A DNA stretch of 64,000 bases from Aphrocallistes beatrix (taxonomy: Eukaryota > Porifera > Hexactinellida > Sceptrulophora > Aphrocallistidae), in contig OY725488.1 of the NCBI GenBank assembly GCA_963281255.1, forward strand, positions 11,629,524 through 11,693,523, written 5' to 3'. The translations under genes and the position numbers were made by a program. Below the pieces are notes generated by a model that did not search any database, was not told where the DNA came from, and worked only from the letters and a program-made list of their open reading frames with translations. Position 1 is the stretch's first letter, and every line of letters begins with the position of its first letter. Shown here piece after piece: positions 24,901 through 36,592 of this stretch.

Positions 24901-25801
24901 CCGCCACCTGATCCACCTTCCGACTCAGTTCTTGCGGAGAGTCGACGAACTCTTTCTTCTGCTCTTCATCCCCGATATTGTACTGCCGTCCGGCGGCTCC
25001 GGAGTTAGGCTTAGCCCCCGGAATGACCGGGCCCTCACGCACCACTGTCTCAGTCGGTTTCAGTTTCCCTTTCATCTCTCCCAACTTCTCCTTGAACACC
25101 GCCGTTCCTTCTAACAGCGGTCTCGCCTTCTCGGCCTCTTCCGTCGGTTTATCTGCTCCTGTGTTCGCCGGGATTTTGTCCACTTTGGCCGGGGGCTGCT
25201 CGGGCTTACCAGGGAGCACCTTCACGATGGCTAAGTCTAGCATCTTCTGCATCATCTCCTCTTCCTTCTTGTCCGCCATCTCTGCCTTCTCGACTGTCGT
25301 GATGTACCCGCCCCGTCTCGTCAATGCCTTCACAGCCAAGCCCCCTTGGCACCCACCCTCCCATATAAGGAGGTGCTGCGCCCCCTTCTCACACTTGGAC
25401 AGGTCGGGGACACTCTCAGGAGGGTACGGGTGCACCAGACAGTACTTGAAGTCTTGGCAGGTATTCAGCACGATGTTCTGTAGCTGGTTAGGATTCTGTG
25501 CCTGTACAATTATCCCAGTACATGACTCTATGTTGAGTGTGTGGAGAGGATTCAACGGGTCTGGGACTAGAGTGAAGTCTGTGCATTTGTAGACCTCGAA
25601 TAGAGAGGAAATGACTTTGCCGCGCAACTCTAGTTTACACTTGGAACTCTTCTCAACGTACACCTTGCCAACGGTTTTGTTGATCTGGAATGTACACCCC
25701 TGACAACCGGATATGTAGACCATGCTAGAGGGACTCTCACACTCGACCTTAATCTCCTCCCCATTCTTGGAGATGTAGTCCACTCTGCCTCGATTATGCA
25801 T
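21955..25801 (-). CDS. CAP-type beta-helix/Sir2 fusion protein (sirtuin deacylase)
   Basis: Two exons, 25801-24793 and 22943-21955, with donor CGG|gttag and acceptor ttctag|GTCCC, total 1998 bases: 665 residues plus stop. Residues about 5-150 repeat short beta-strand rungs like the C-CAP/CARP beta-helix of adenylyl-cyclase-associated proteins and tubulin cofactor C. A charged proline-rich linker (about 160-285) follows. The Sir2 domain has the NAD loop TGAGISTSAGIPDFRS (313-328), NVDGLH (388-393), proposed catalytic H407, zinc pairs C415/C418 and a later CDDPNC, and GSSLTVSPAADIP. It most resembles SIRT6/7-like enzymes, so NAD-dependent lysine deacylation is expected; targets are unknown. A C-terminal beta-rich extension of about 130 residues follows. 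The ATG at 25801 directly follows TTAGCTAG, an acceptor-like sequence. The gene was duplicated; the other copy (15.5-18.6 kb) is dead. Confidence 0.88.
22975..24780. mobile_element. Sirtuin intron: MITE split by fold-back copy 2 (23036-24040)
   Basis: A GCGGGAC-type MITE is interrupted after TTATTGAGC by a 1005-bp fold-back (23036-24040, ends CATAGCCTACTGTA and GTAGGCTATG) and resumes after 24040. The pseudogene copy at about 15985 has the uninterrupted sequence. Then follow a CRE-repeat fragment (about 24095-24260) and a further GCGGGAC MITE (about 24340-24555). Confidence 0.7.
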
Positions 25802-25921
25802 CTAGCTAAGCTGTTGATCTAAGATAATTCCATAGGTCAATTAAGTACAGGTGATTCCGCGGAATCTGGACACTTTGGTCCCGGATATTTTATCCCGATT
25901 AAGCGGACATACCTAATTTAC

Positions 25922-26110
25922 GGAATGGAATGGAATGGAACGGAATGGAATGGAATGGAATGGAATGGAATGGAATGGAATGGAATGGAATGGAATGGAA
26001 TGGAATGGAATGGAATGGAATGGAATGGAATGGAATGGAATGGAATGGAATGGAATGGAATGGAATGGAATGGAATGGAATGGAATGGAATGGAATGGAA
26101 TGGAACGGAA
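25922..26110. repeat. (GGAAT)n pentanucleotide array
   Basis: About 38 near-perfect GGAAT units, with a few GGAAC at the edges. It is embedded in an element reading CTAATTTACGGAATGGAA, which occurs unexpanded at about 62570-62640. All six frames are open but meaningless. Confidence 0.95.
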
Positions 26111-27172
26111 CCATTCCGGGAAATCTGAACACCTAATTTACAGAACTTGACGGACGGTTCCGGAATTTTAAATGCCTAATTTACGGAATATTCCGTAAAT
26201 TCGGTATGTCCCGAATAAGCGGAGTTCTCAATTATCCGATGAAATTTAATATTAGCTTCTATGTATTGGAACCATCCCGTTCCAGGAGATTTGTTCGATA
26301 ACGGGTGTCCCGATTAATTAAGCGGCCATCGGCATATATTGCATCTTGAGCCATGATAAAGGCAGGACGCGGCGTTTGAAGTATTAAGCAAGTAATCCAA
26401 AAAAGCGGAGAGATTTCATATAAAAACGGGACCTTTAGAAAATATGCTCATAAAAAGAGATAAAAAAGCGGGATGCACCGGGGTCCGGGGAAAAAACGGA
26501 ACAGTAGTAGCTGGGGCGATTGTTAATTCAATGAATTCAAGCCATTTTCAGGCCTCTCAACCTGTAATTTAACTAAATCGTGTGATGGCAAGTGACAAAT
26601 AGTGAGATATGGAAAAATAGTATTATGGACAATGGTTTTAAATCGTGAGAGTTGAGATGCCTGCATTTTCTGCCTGATGAAAATTTGTCTTAGAATAAAA
26701 GGTTATTTAAAAATGAATGCAATAATATTGAGCGATTTGATAGAAGGAAAGAATCAATAACTTCCTATAAAACATGATTAGCCTTATTTACAAGGCAGCA
26801 GTTCTAGGCATTTTTATCCGTAGATCCTAATCTATTCAGGGTCTACTTTCAGAACCCAAACACGATTCTCTAAAAAACCTGTGGCATAACCGTAATACAA
26901 CCTATTCGTTCCAGTGAACCACAGGTAGGGAACCAATGTTGTAAGGGGAAACAAAGTTATACTTAGTATCCTCCCTCTAGGGATTTAAAGCAAGTGATCG
27001 ATTCGTTTTGACTGCCAGTGTGTACTCAGTACTTAGTTCTTCTCCTTAAAATCCATTGCTCTTATAGAAAAACAATGATAGCGTAGAGCATAGGTGTACA
27101 ACGATACTAATGTTACTAATTAAGCCTTCTATGGAGTAGACTGATTTGGTAAAAGTCTGTTATCTGAGAATA
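26111..27172. other. Intergenic repeats
   Basis: It holds the right part of the element that contains the GGAAT array (to about 26335) and a GCGGGAC-type MITE at about 26338-26500. The rest is plain AT-rich DNA with no gene seen. Confidence 0.45.
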
Positions 27173-27488
27173 CAGTGCACCCTCGCTAATCCGAACCTCG
27201 CTAGTCCGAACACTTCATTCTTACAATCCGAACACCCGAAATATAATCTTATTCGCCTCTATGCTTTAAATCAACGTTTATAATATTATACATTTCAATA
27301 AGATTGATAAACCTCATTAAAGAAGCAATTATAACAAATTATTATCCTTAATATTCTAACAATTCAAATTTTTTATAGTTAATACCCCATTGAATTAGTG
27401 TTATTTCACTAATCGGAACAAATTCACTAATCCGAACGATTTTTTCGATCATTGGCACAGAGCTGTTCGGATTAGCGAGGGTGTACTG
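27173..27488. mobile_element. Pogo-like MITE (CAGTGCACCCTCGCTAATCC ends)
   Basis: 316 bp between TA dinucleotides; the left end CAGTGCACCCTCGCTAATCC mirrors the right end GGATTAGCGAGGGTGTACTG. A 5'-truncated relative lies at about 54505-54746. It is non-coding. Confidence 0.8.
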
Positions 27489-27787
27489 TATACAGTTTCT
27501 AATTTTGTGCATTAATTGTAATAGACTGATTTGGCAAAATTAATTACAAGCCTTATCTGAGAATTCTGCTGAGAGCATTCTATTCAGCTTCACGTTTGAT
27601 GCAATTGCCTTAAAAAGCAATTCACAATGACTCAAGTAGACACATTATGCAACGTCTTTTAAGGACGATCTTAGTGTAAAACTTGCATCATAGTTTTTGG
27701 AGTTACATCATGTGGGATGCCTGGATGGCGACTGCCTACTAAAGGTGCAGACAAACTGGTGTATCATTATGATATATTTTACACATA

Positions 27788-27975
27788 CAGTCAGGGTCGC
27801 TTATTGTGAACCACCAGGGGACCAAAAATATGTTTATAATAGAGATACATACTTCATATTAAGTGAACTTGATTCAATACAAATCCTTTCTAAAAAATGA
27901 AATTGGGACCAGGAGGTTAGTTCATAATAAACGAATGTTCATATTAAGCGGGTTCATAATAAGCGAACCCGACTG
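27788..27975. mobile_element. Pogo-like MITE (CAGTCAGGGTCGCTTAT ends)
   Basis: 188 bp flanked by TA on both sides; ends CAGTCAGGGTCGCTTATTGT and ATAAGCGAACCCGACTG. The interior has GAACCACCAGGGGACC. The same family interrupts the NHL gene at about 58469-58654. Confidence 0.8.
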
Positions 27976-28192
27976 TAATGCAACCATTAATGAGTCATTA
28001 TCACTTGATTATAAAAAAGCTCAGGTATTTGTATAATCACATCCTCATATACGAATGAATAATCTAGTCTAAAGTAATACTTGTATAACATAATTTGCTC
28101 TTTATGAATAGTTTCGTCCAAACCTGTTTTTATTGGTTGTGTGCTCGTATCAATAAAAAGAATATTTAAATGTGATAAAATTTAAGCTATCT

Positions 28193-28383
28193 CCATACTT
28201 GCCAGCTGTCCCGTTTTTGGTCGGACGTCCCACTTTTTTCACTCTTCTATTGAGCTAATCTTCACGAGTGTCCCGCTTTTACATTTCCCTATTATGTTCC
28301 GCTTTTTGTATTCTATTGCGTCCCAACATGTCCCGCGAAATTCAACGCTACGTCCCTCTTTTATCATGGTTCAAGTTGGTATG
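28193..28383. mobile_element. GCGGGAC-type MITE, inverted copy
   Basis: It reads as the complement of the copy at 6540-6728, from TTGCCAGCTGTCCCGTTTTT to AACTTGAAC complemented as GTTCAAGTTGGTATG. It abuts the left end of the KRBA2/Ginger-like element. Confidence 0.65.
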
Positions 28384-28385
28384 TA

Positions 28386-31300
28386 TGTTGCAGTGCAAAC
28401 GCGAGATTGGTGTACACGCGTGTACACTGGTGTAAACCCGGGTTTCCATTAAGTTTGATAATCTCGCGTTTACACCAGTGTAAACGCGAGTACCTATATA
28501 ATTAAATATTGTGGTTGATTTATTACTCTAGAATACGATATGGTGAATTGTTTATTGTTAAAACAGTATACTATATTAATTAACAAATTTAATACGTATT
28601 AAAATTTTCTCTTTTAATTTGTTTGGATTTCGAGAGTCTGTAGTAATTAATTGCATTGTGTTAATTTTAAAGATTCTATGTAGCATGCCATGAATAAATA
28701 AGAGGAGTAATTGTAGAATTTGCAATCTGCATTATACTGAAATAAGTCACGATTTTATAAGTGTGATGAAAACCTAAAATAAATGTATGATGAACAACAT
28801 AAAAATAAGTATTCATTAAATGTCTTTGTCATCTCGAGAGATATTTTTTCCTGTTTATAGTAAATCTGACAGCTGTTAAATTGCTTGGAATGGTGCATGA
28901 GCAGATGTTGAGTTTGATGTTCTTGTTGCAGTGCAAACCCGAGATTGGTGTGAATGTTGCAGTGCAAACGCGAGATTGGTGTATACGCGTGTACACCAGT
29001 GTGAACGCGTGTACACCAACTAGCTGGTGTACACGCGTGTACACTGGTGTAAACCCGGGTTTCCATTAAGTTTGATAATCTCGCGTTTACACCAGTGTTA
29101 ACGCGAGTACCTATATAATTAAATATTGTGGTTGATTTATTACTCTAGAATACGATATGATGAATTGTTTATTGTTAAAACAGTATACTATATTAATTAA
29201 CTAATTTAATACGTATTAAAATTTTCTCTTTTAATTTGTTTGGATTTCGAGAGTCTTTAGTAATTAATTGCATTGTGTTAATTTTAAAGATTCTATGTAG
29301 CATGCCATGAATAAATAAGAAGAGTAATTGTAGAATTTGCAATCTGCATTATACTGAAATAAGTCACGATTTTATAAGTGTGATGAAAACCTAAAATAAA
29401 TGTATGATGGGCAACATAAAAATAAGTATCCATTAAATGTCTTTGTCATCTCGAGAGATATTTCTTCCTGTTTACAGTAAATCTGACAGCTGTTAAATTG
29501 CTTGGAATGGTGCATGAGCAGATGTCGAGTTTGATGTTCTTGCAAAATGCCATAAGTAGATATGTTCATTGACAATTTAGTCTAGATCATAGAATTGCAA
29601 TTGTTGCATATTAAAATGTCCAAGGTAGAGTTTGAAAAATTGGTGTTTTCTTTGTCGAAGGATGCATCAAGTTCGAATTTTACACGAGCTGATATTGTTA
29701 ACAAAATCGCAATGCTTCATGGAGCGAAACCGTCGGTCAACCAGAAAAAAGAACTCTCAAAATGGCAAAGGGTTCATGATCGCTTTGAGTTATTATCCTA
29801 TCAAGGAACAGAAATTCTTTATCTGAAGAGGAGATGAGATGCACCTGCGAAACGGGTATTGGCAGTGGAGGAGTTGTTCCCAATCTTGGAAAAGCTTCAC
29901 AAAATCGAGGGGAACCATACAGGTCGGACAACTCTACAAACGTGCTGCACAAGAGTTTTACGGTGTAAGTGAAAAAATATGTGGACTGTTCGTTAGGACA
30001 TGTCAAGTGTGCCACCTCAAAAAGTCCAAGAAGTCCCTTAAGAGCATTGTTGTAAAACCCATATCTTCAACCAACTTTCTTTCCCGGGCTCAGATCGATT
30101 TGATAGATATGAGCGATCAGAATCCTGAGGTTAATCTATCACCAGATGGCGTCACACCCTATAAGTTTATATTGGTGTACATCGATCATTTTACCAAGAA
30201 GATAAATGTGTTCCCGCTCAAACGTAAAACAGCTGAAGAGGTAACTGAGCGACTTTTAGATATCTTCTGTGATTCTGGGCCTCCTCAAATCTTGCACTCT
30301 GACAATGGGAAAGAGTTTTCCAACAATCTTCTGTTTTCAACTCTAGCAGCGAAGTGGCCCACTTTGAAGATAGTTCACGGGAAACCTCGACATCCAGAGA
30401 GTCAAGGAGCTGTAGAGCGAGTTAATCGCGACATTAAGGACAGCCTATTCGGGATGATGCATGATCATGACAACGATCAATGTTGGGTCAAATACCTCAG
30501 ATGGGTGCAATGGAATCATAATACTAGTTACCATACAGCAATTCGAATGAGTCCATATGAAGCTGTATATAACAAAAAGCCTTCGATCGGGTTATCCAAT
30601 ATTAGCATTCCTCAAGAATTCTGGGCAGAGATTAACACTAAAGATGACATTGATATCTTTCAAAAGGAGATAGAACAACGTGAAAGCTTAGAGGTTGACA
30701 ACGAACTTTTGGATAGCATCGAACGTTCAGAGTTTGATAGCCATTATTCGCAAATTGATTCACCTCTTTCAATTATTTCTCATTACGATGAATATGATCA
30801 TGTTATTCCATCACCACCTCCCTCAAAATTTCCTCCTATCGATGAATATGATAATGCAATTGTGGCCCCACTTCCGGTTGGAATAATTGTTCACGAAAAT
30901 CTTGTCCCAATTCGATCTGAAAGTTTCCCAACACCGGTGAATAATTCATTTGCTCAAAATATCCAAATTTCTAATTCTCCAAGTAATTCATATCAAGTCC
31001 CCTCAGCAGAATCAGATTGTTTGAATCCTAGCAAAGAATGCGTTGTATGCTGCAGAGAAACAACTGGTGCACACTCATGTCCATATTGTTTTGGAAATAT
31101 CCACACTATCTGTGGAAGAACTGAAGGAGAGGAAGGCTACGGAAGTAGTGTGGTGTGCCCTGCATGTGATTTTTCGACAAGAAATGCTGCATGCGATAAG
31201 ATTGAATCAAACGCAGCCAAGAAAAGCAGCAAGAGAGAATGTTAAATGCAAGTGTGAAGAAGTTCAAGCATGCTGAAGTGGGTGATTCAGTGCTAATACC

Positions 31301-33213
31301 TATCTCGCAGCCTGATAAAGTAAGTTCCTTAGGTCCTCGTAACATTATTGGATGTATCACGAGCAGAAGCGATTCAACATACTCAATTGGAACAAATCAA
31401 GGAACGTTGGCTGTTAATTATTGTCGTAACCAGTTCGAAGTATGCCCAACAAATATTCTCTCAATTGATTCAATCCCTGCTGGTACTATCTCGCAGACCG
31501 AGGCAATGCAAAGCGCCTCTCTTGGAATTTGCAATAGCTCAGCTTGTAGATGTAAACATTGCAAGACTCAGAGATGCCCCTGCAAGAAATCAAATAGAAG
31601 CTGTAATACAAAATGCCATAAGGGTCATACTTGTTTTAACAAGTATGTTTAGTTTTGTGTGTTTACTGTGCAATCGAGTTAGTCGAAAAGACGCAATAGC
31701 GCGCGCAAAATTTGAAATCCTCTCATTTCATTACATTATTAATGATTTAGGTCAGCAGTATTCTGAGCGGAAAATATTTCAACACCATATATTTTTAATT
31801 CCATACTAATCCAGTGGCGGCGGACCGGGGGGGACGAACGTGCGGTCGCCCTCCCAAAGTTTTGATTTACCATTATAACTAGGGGTTGAACCTGGTTCTC
31901 AAAGCACAGGACATTTCTCGGGTCCAAAATTTCGATTACTATTCTATACCCAGGTATATGAAACCATGTATTCGTAAACATAATTACGTATATGCAATGA
32001 ATAACAATAAAGTACTATTTCTTTTAATGTTTCGTTGAAGACTCTTAATAATCGAGTAAACATAACAATGTAGTCCCGTATGTATATATAAATTTATCAT
32101 TGATAATAAAAATCAACTTGACCAGTTTTGTTGCTACTAATTGATAAATTGTTTATACAAACTTGCTGACTTTTACAATCCACAGCATGTTAAGCATCAA
32201 AACAGCCGAACTTACCGTATTGGTATCGACATATATCACAACCCCAACGACGGGTGCATTTGAACCAACTATATACTTATTTGTGTGTTGTGATATGGTA
32301 TAATCAGTAAAGCACTAGAAAGATATCCCTATAGAGTTTCCTCATCCCAAAATGTGGGAGGATTATTTTATTTAATACCCCCGCCCCACTCAAAATAATG
32401 GGGGTATTTATGCTAACGCAAATTAGTAAATAATTAGATCCCTATGCATTGGTAGCCACTTTGACCGCCCTCCCCAGAAGAAATTCCCAGCGCCTCCACT
32501 GTACTAATCGAGTACTAAATACAATATATAAGTACACTTGTACATTGGGTCCAGCTTAATATCATACCTAAAATTAAACCTAGGGGGGCAAGAGCCAGCG
32601 AAGCGAGCGATTGTAAGGGGGTCTGGGGGCTTGCTCCCCATAATTTTTTGAATCTCAGACGCTCAAATATCGATCTACAGCTATTGTTGTCACCTAGAGA
32701 GGAGAGGAAAATCTCGGACTATAGTGGAATACAAATACAATTGGGATAAATATCTGGAGTCGCCTATAAAATATTATATACACCGGTGTGAACGCGTTCA
32801 CAGTGGGTAGCGTATACACTGCAACAATCCCACAATAGTACCAAAGATAATTCTACGCAAATGTCCCTTTTCTATACACAAATATCTCAATGCATGTGTC
32901 TAAAATTCCCTAAGTAATAAAACTAGAAACCGAGATTATAATACTTATTGAAATCGAATTGCACACGAGAATAAATCAGATTAGATGTAATTAGTATACG
33001 TCTCATCATATCGTATTTTCTAGAGTAATAAATCAACCACAATATTTAATTATATAGGTACTCGCGTTTACACTGGTGTAAACGCGAGATTATCAAACTT
33101 AATGGAAACCCGGGTTCACACCAGTGTACACGCGTGTACACCAGCTAGTTGGTGTACACGCATTCACACTGGTGTACACGCGTGTACACCAATCTCGCGT
33201 TTGCACTGCAACA
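28386..33213. mobile_element. KRBA2/Ginger-like DNA transposon with long palindrome-rich inverted ends
   Basis: The left end TGTTGCAGTGCAAACGCGAG and right end CTCGCGTTTGCACTGCAACA (ending 33213) are the tips of inverted repeats of roughly 200 bp; the inner parts include ATTAAATATTGTGGTTGATT on both sides. The ends are built from palindromes such as GGTGTACACGCGTGTACACC. The left end is tandemly duplicated: about 28414-28927 recurs at 29031-29541 with a 617-bp offset. Between the coding relic and the right end, about 31812-32505 looks like a nested MITE with CAGTGG/CCACTG ends. No clear target duplication was found. Confidence 0.7.
29626..31652 (+). pseudogene. Broken KRBA2-like integrase/transposase of the element
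   Basis: Coding remains begin at an ATG (about 29616) with a small helical N-terminal domain and meet an in-frame TGA at 29835-29837. They change frame near 29930, run through a retroviral-type rve (DDE) integrase core (an H2C2-like CQVCH motif at about 30004; DHFTKK and HSDNGKEF blocks; the catalytic E in the QGAVERVNRD block), and change frame again near 31230. A PHD/RING-like Cys-rich block (CVVCC...CPYC...CPAC) and a CXC/tesmin-like tail (CRCKHCKTQRCPCKK) end at 31652. With at least three lesions relative to the second copy and family expectation, this copy is inactive. Confidence 0.75.
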
Positions 33214-33350
33214 TGAACGCGTTCACACTGGTGTACACGCGTGTACACCAATTCGGTTGGTGTACACGCGTTCACACCGGTGTAAACGCGAGATTGTCTA
33301 GACTCTAAAGTTTAATTATTCTCGCGTTTACACCAGTGTAAACGCGGGTA
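33214..33350. repeat. Palindromic GTGTACACGCGTGTACAC array beyond the element
   Basis: Further GGTGTACACGCG and CTCGCGTTTACACC units in both orientations continue past the inferred right tip. This suggests a second, nested or partial, terminal copy. Confidence 0.55.
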
Positions 33351-33555
33351 GTGATGTGATGGAATATTATGGTTTATTTAGAAAATAGTGTGTAAGTGTG
33401 TATGTATGTACATACGTATTCAATTAATTAATTTGTTTATTTTTATTGTAATGAAATCTGAACGTGCTGCATATTTATGCATATTGTAGTGGATGCAGAA
33501 CTTGCACTCATTTTATATTATAATTATTCGTAAATTTATTTTAATTACACTAAGT

Positions 33556-33705
33556 GCATAGGCGCCGAACTTTTCGAGATCTAAGGACAATTTCAGGGTT
33601 CTAGGGGGGCTCAGCCCTAAATTTTGTATTGCGTCTATGGGCCATCATCCAATCTAGGGGGGGGGGCTCGAGCCCCCCCAGCCCCCTCTGGTTCGGCGCC
33701 TATGC
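33556..33705. mobile_element. MITE with GCATAGGCGCCGAAC ends
   Basis: 15-bp perfect inverted ends (GCATAGGCGCCGAAC and its complement) around 150 bp with GGGGGGCTCGAGCCCCCC-like palindromes. It is non-coding. Confidence 0.7.
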
Positions 33706-34559
33706 TAAGATGTAACCCTGTTGGAATGTGAAGTTATAGAAGAGAAATTCCTATGGTATAATAACCTTTCTCAAATCACCAAACCGCATTTATATCTAGA
33801 AATTTAAGTAGGCGTTTTCTTTGAATGGCTATAAAGAATCGTTTATAATTTTTCCATGGAAACTACATAATCATGTTTTTAACAGTAATTACCCAGAGTA
33901 CCAAATTGTCAATCATTCTGCTGTTTATATTCGAAGATTAGTTACTTCCTCAAAGATATTGAATAATAAACTCAATATTCCCTTTATGTCACTACCAATC
34001 TCCTGGGTCATAGGCAGATTCTCATTATCACCTCCTTCAAGTTTATATTGGAGATTCCTGATAAAGCGTCGGCAAAGCGATAGAGACTGGAAGTCAAGTT
34101 AAGGCCGGAGTCACATAGGCAAACCACCCGTACTACCTCCTTCCAGTATCAGGTTAGAAGGATTAGAAATAATGGTAGAAATTGTATAGAATCATAGACT
34201 CATCTTATGCACGAACCCGCGTAGGATACTTACTACTTAGCAATGTTCTGCAACTATCCTCAATTCATCATGCACAAAGACAATTTCATATGACCTCGGT
34301 GACGAACGTAATAAAAAATAACAAAATAACAAATTTTCCTTCAATTTAACACAGATTTAGAGCTTCTAACGTACTGAATGCTACATATATTTAAAAACAT
34401 CGGGATGGATATATTGGTTTCGCGGTAAGCATTATTTTCGCCCTGGATTCATCTATAATATTTTCTTCCAAATTTCATTGCAATTACCCACTAAAGTTTT
34501 TTCAGTAAAATATGATATAGTATATCAGAGAGTTGTTATGTTTTTCTTTGTAAAAAAAT
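33706..34559. other. Intergenic DNA, no gene seen
   Basis: AT-rich sequence; the longest open stretch (about 33821-34102) has no recognisable motif or splice signals. Confidence 0.4.
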
Positions 34560-36170
34560 TCAGAGTGAGTAAATATACAAGTATTTTCTGTTGATTGGTA
34601 GATTTTCGGAGAGGATATTATGATTTCTATATAGATCAATTGCAATAAAATTTAGTTGAACAATTACAAGCCCCTCTATTGAAAATAAATAAGCAGTTTT
34701 GTTGTTAAAACAACTATGACCCCTATGACATTTTGTGTTGCAACTTCTATTCGTTTTTTTGCAGGGACATCTCTGAGTTTTGCAATATTTACACCTGCAA
34801 GCTGAGTTACCTACGATGCCAAGAGATGCATTCTGCATTGCCTCTGTCTGCGTTACTGTAATACTAGGAATTGACTCAATTGAGAGAAGCTTCGTAGGAC
34901 ATACTTCAAACTGGTTTCGACTATAATTAACCGCCAATTTCCCTCGAGATGTTCCTATTGAATATGTGGAGTCCCCTATACTCGTTATACACCCAAGAAT
35001 GTTGCGTGGGCCTAAAGAACTAATTTTGTCAGGCTGTGAGATAGGTATTAATACTGAATCTCCCACTTCAGCATCCTTGAACTTTTTGGAACTCGCATTT
35101 AGCATCCTCTCCTGTTGATTTTCCTGGCTCCGTTTGATTGCAGCTCTCATTTGATTGCATTCTTCATTCCTATTTGAAATGTCACATGCAGGGCATATTA
35201 CCCCACTTCCATAGCCTTCCTCTCCCTCTGATCTTCCACAAATAACATGGATAAACCCAGAACAATATGGACATGTATGTGCACCAGATGTTTCTTTGCA
35301 ACAAACAACACATTCTTTACTTGCTATTGACGACGAACAAGTAGGTTCTGGTGAAATTAATGGAGAAAGATCTGATGGGGCGTCAATGGGATATGAAAGT
35401 CTATCAACCGACGACTGACTTCCTTGATCAAATGAACTGCAAGATGGTAGAATATGAAACTTAGAGAGAGATGGTATCACGCAGTCGCTAACAATTATCC
35501 CAGAAGGTAGTGGTTCATCATATTCATTCTCGTACTCATTGACTCGGGGAGGAAATTTTGAAAGAGGTGAAGAAGCAATCAATGGAGAAGATTGTTCATC
35601 AAAATCGGGAACATTATCTCCTACTTCTGAATGATCATTGACTTCTGCAACACTAGGTTGGGCTATCTCCCTCTGAAAAATATCGATATCGTCTTCAGTG
35701 TTGATGTCTGGCCAGAATTCACGAGGAATGCCAATATTTGTCAAACCGATTGAAGGTTTTTTATTGTACACTGCCTCATATGGAGTCATTCGGATTGCAG
35801 TGTGGTAGCTGGTGTTATGATTCCATTGTACCCATCTGAGGTATCTCACCCAACAATGGTCGTTGTCATGATCGTGCATCATCCCGAACAGCGCGTCTTT
35901 TACATCGCGATTGACTCTTTCCACAGCGCCTTGAGTTTCTGGGTGTCGGGGTGTGCCATGAACGATTTTAAGGTTTGGCCATTTCGCTGCTAGGGTGGAG
36001 AAAAGGAGGTTGTTTGAAAATCCCCTGCCATTATCTGAGTGAAGGATTTGAGGTGGACCAGAATCACAAAAAATATTGAGGAGTTGCTCAGTTACCTCTT
36101 CGGCCGACTTGCGTTTGAGTGGCATTAAGTTGATCTTTTTGGTGAAATGATCAATGTATACCAAAATCTT
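34560..36170 (-). pseudogene. Second, 5'-truncated KRBA2-like integrase copy
   Basis: One uninterrupted frame starts abruptly inside the integrase core at VYIDHFTKK (near 36164) and continues through the HSDNGRGF and QGAVERVNRD blocks, the PHD-like Cys block and the CXC tail (CRCKYCKTQRCPCKKTNRSC), then reads on past the usual end. It lies inverted to the copy at 29.6-31.7 kb and is closely similar to it. The region encoding the N-terminal domain and about 100 further residues is absent and I find no terminal inverted repeats, so it is a truncated copy. It was probably mobilised as part of a larger element or left by deletion. Confidence 0.75.
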
Positions 36171-36592
36171 ATCTTAAAATATGAGATATTTACATACACG
36201 TACTGTTAATATCGGATGACTATTTTTTCTTTTATAGTAAACACCCCGAATCTTATGGTTTCTCCGCCCAAAATGACTTAAATCGGAAATGACGTGACAC
36301 ACTGCAGGAGCAAAGTTATTACTAGTAATAGAATATACAAAAGTAGATTGGGATTTTGATACTTCATAGATCAATGCACATACATATTTTTAAATTGAGC
36401 AAGAATAGTCATATAGGTTTATTCTTGGCTGTTTACAAGTGTGTAAAAAATGTATAATCAAATCTTTTTGGAAATCAAAAGTGGTCAATTGAGCAAAAGT
36501 ATTTATTTAATAAGCCCTAAAGCAACAGAACAAAGCTTGTATACACAAAATGAATATAGAAAATTAAGGTATAGAGAAGAGTTTGCAAATTG
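36171..36592. repeat. Spacer with a short CCCGCCCAAAATGACTTA-family repeat
   Basis: A fragment at about 36240-36305 (TTCTCCGCCCAAAATGACTT) belongs to a dispersed family also at 46605-46695, 49640-49742, 53497-53578 and 56818-56895. Nothing else was seen. Confidence 0.45.

Noticed and set aside
25922..26110. Contamination by human satellite III
   Set aside because: The flanking element recurs at 62.5 kb in this same window, so the array is native.
25899..26150. Long open frames encoding repeated MEWNG or FHSIP peptides
   Set aside because: They are the GGAAT array read in every frame; any five-base repeat without stops is open in all frames.
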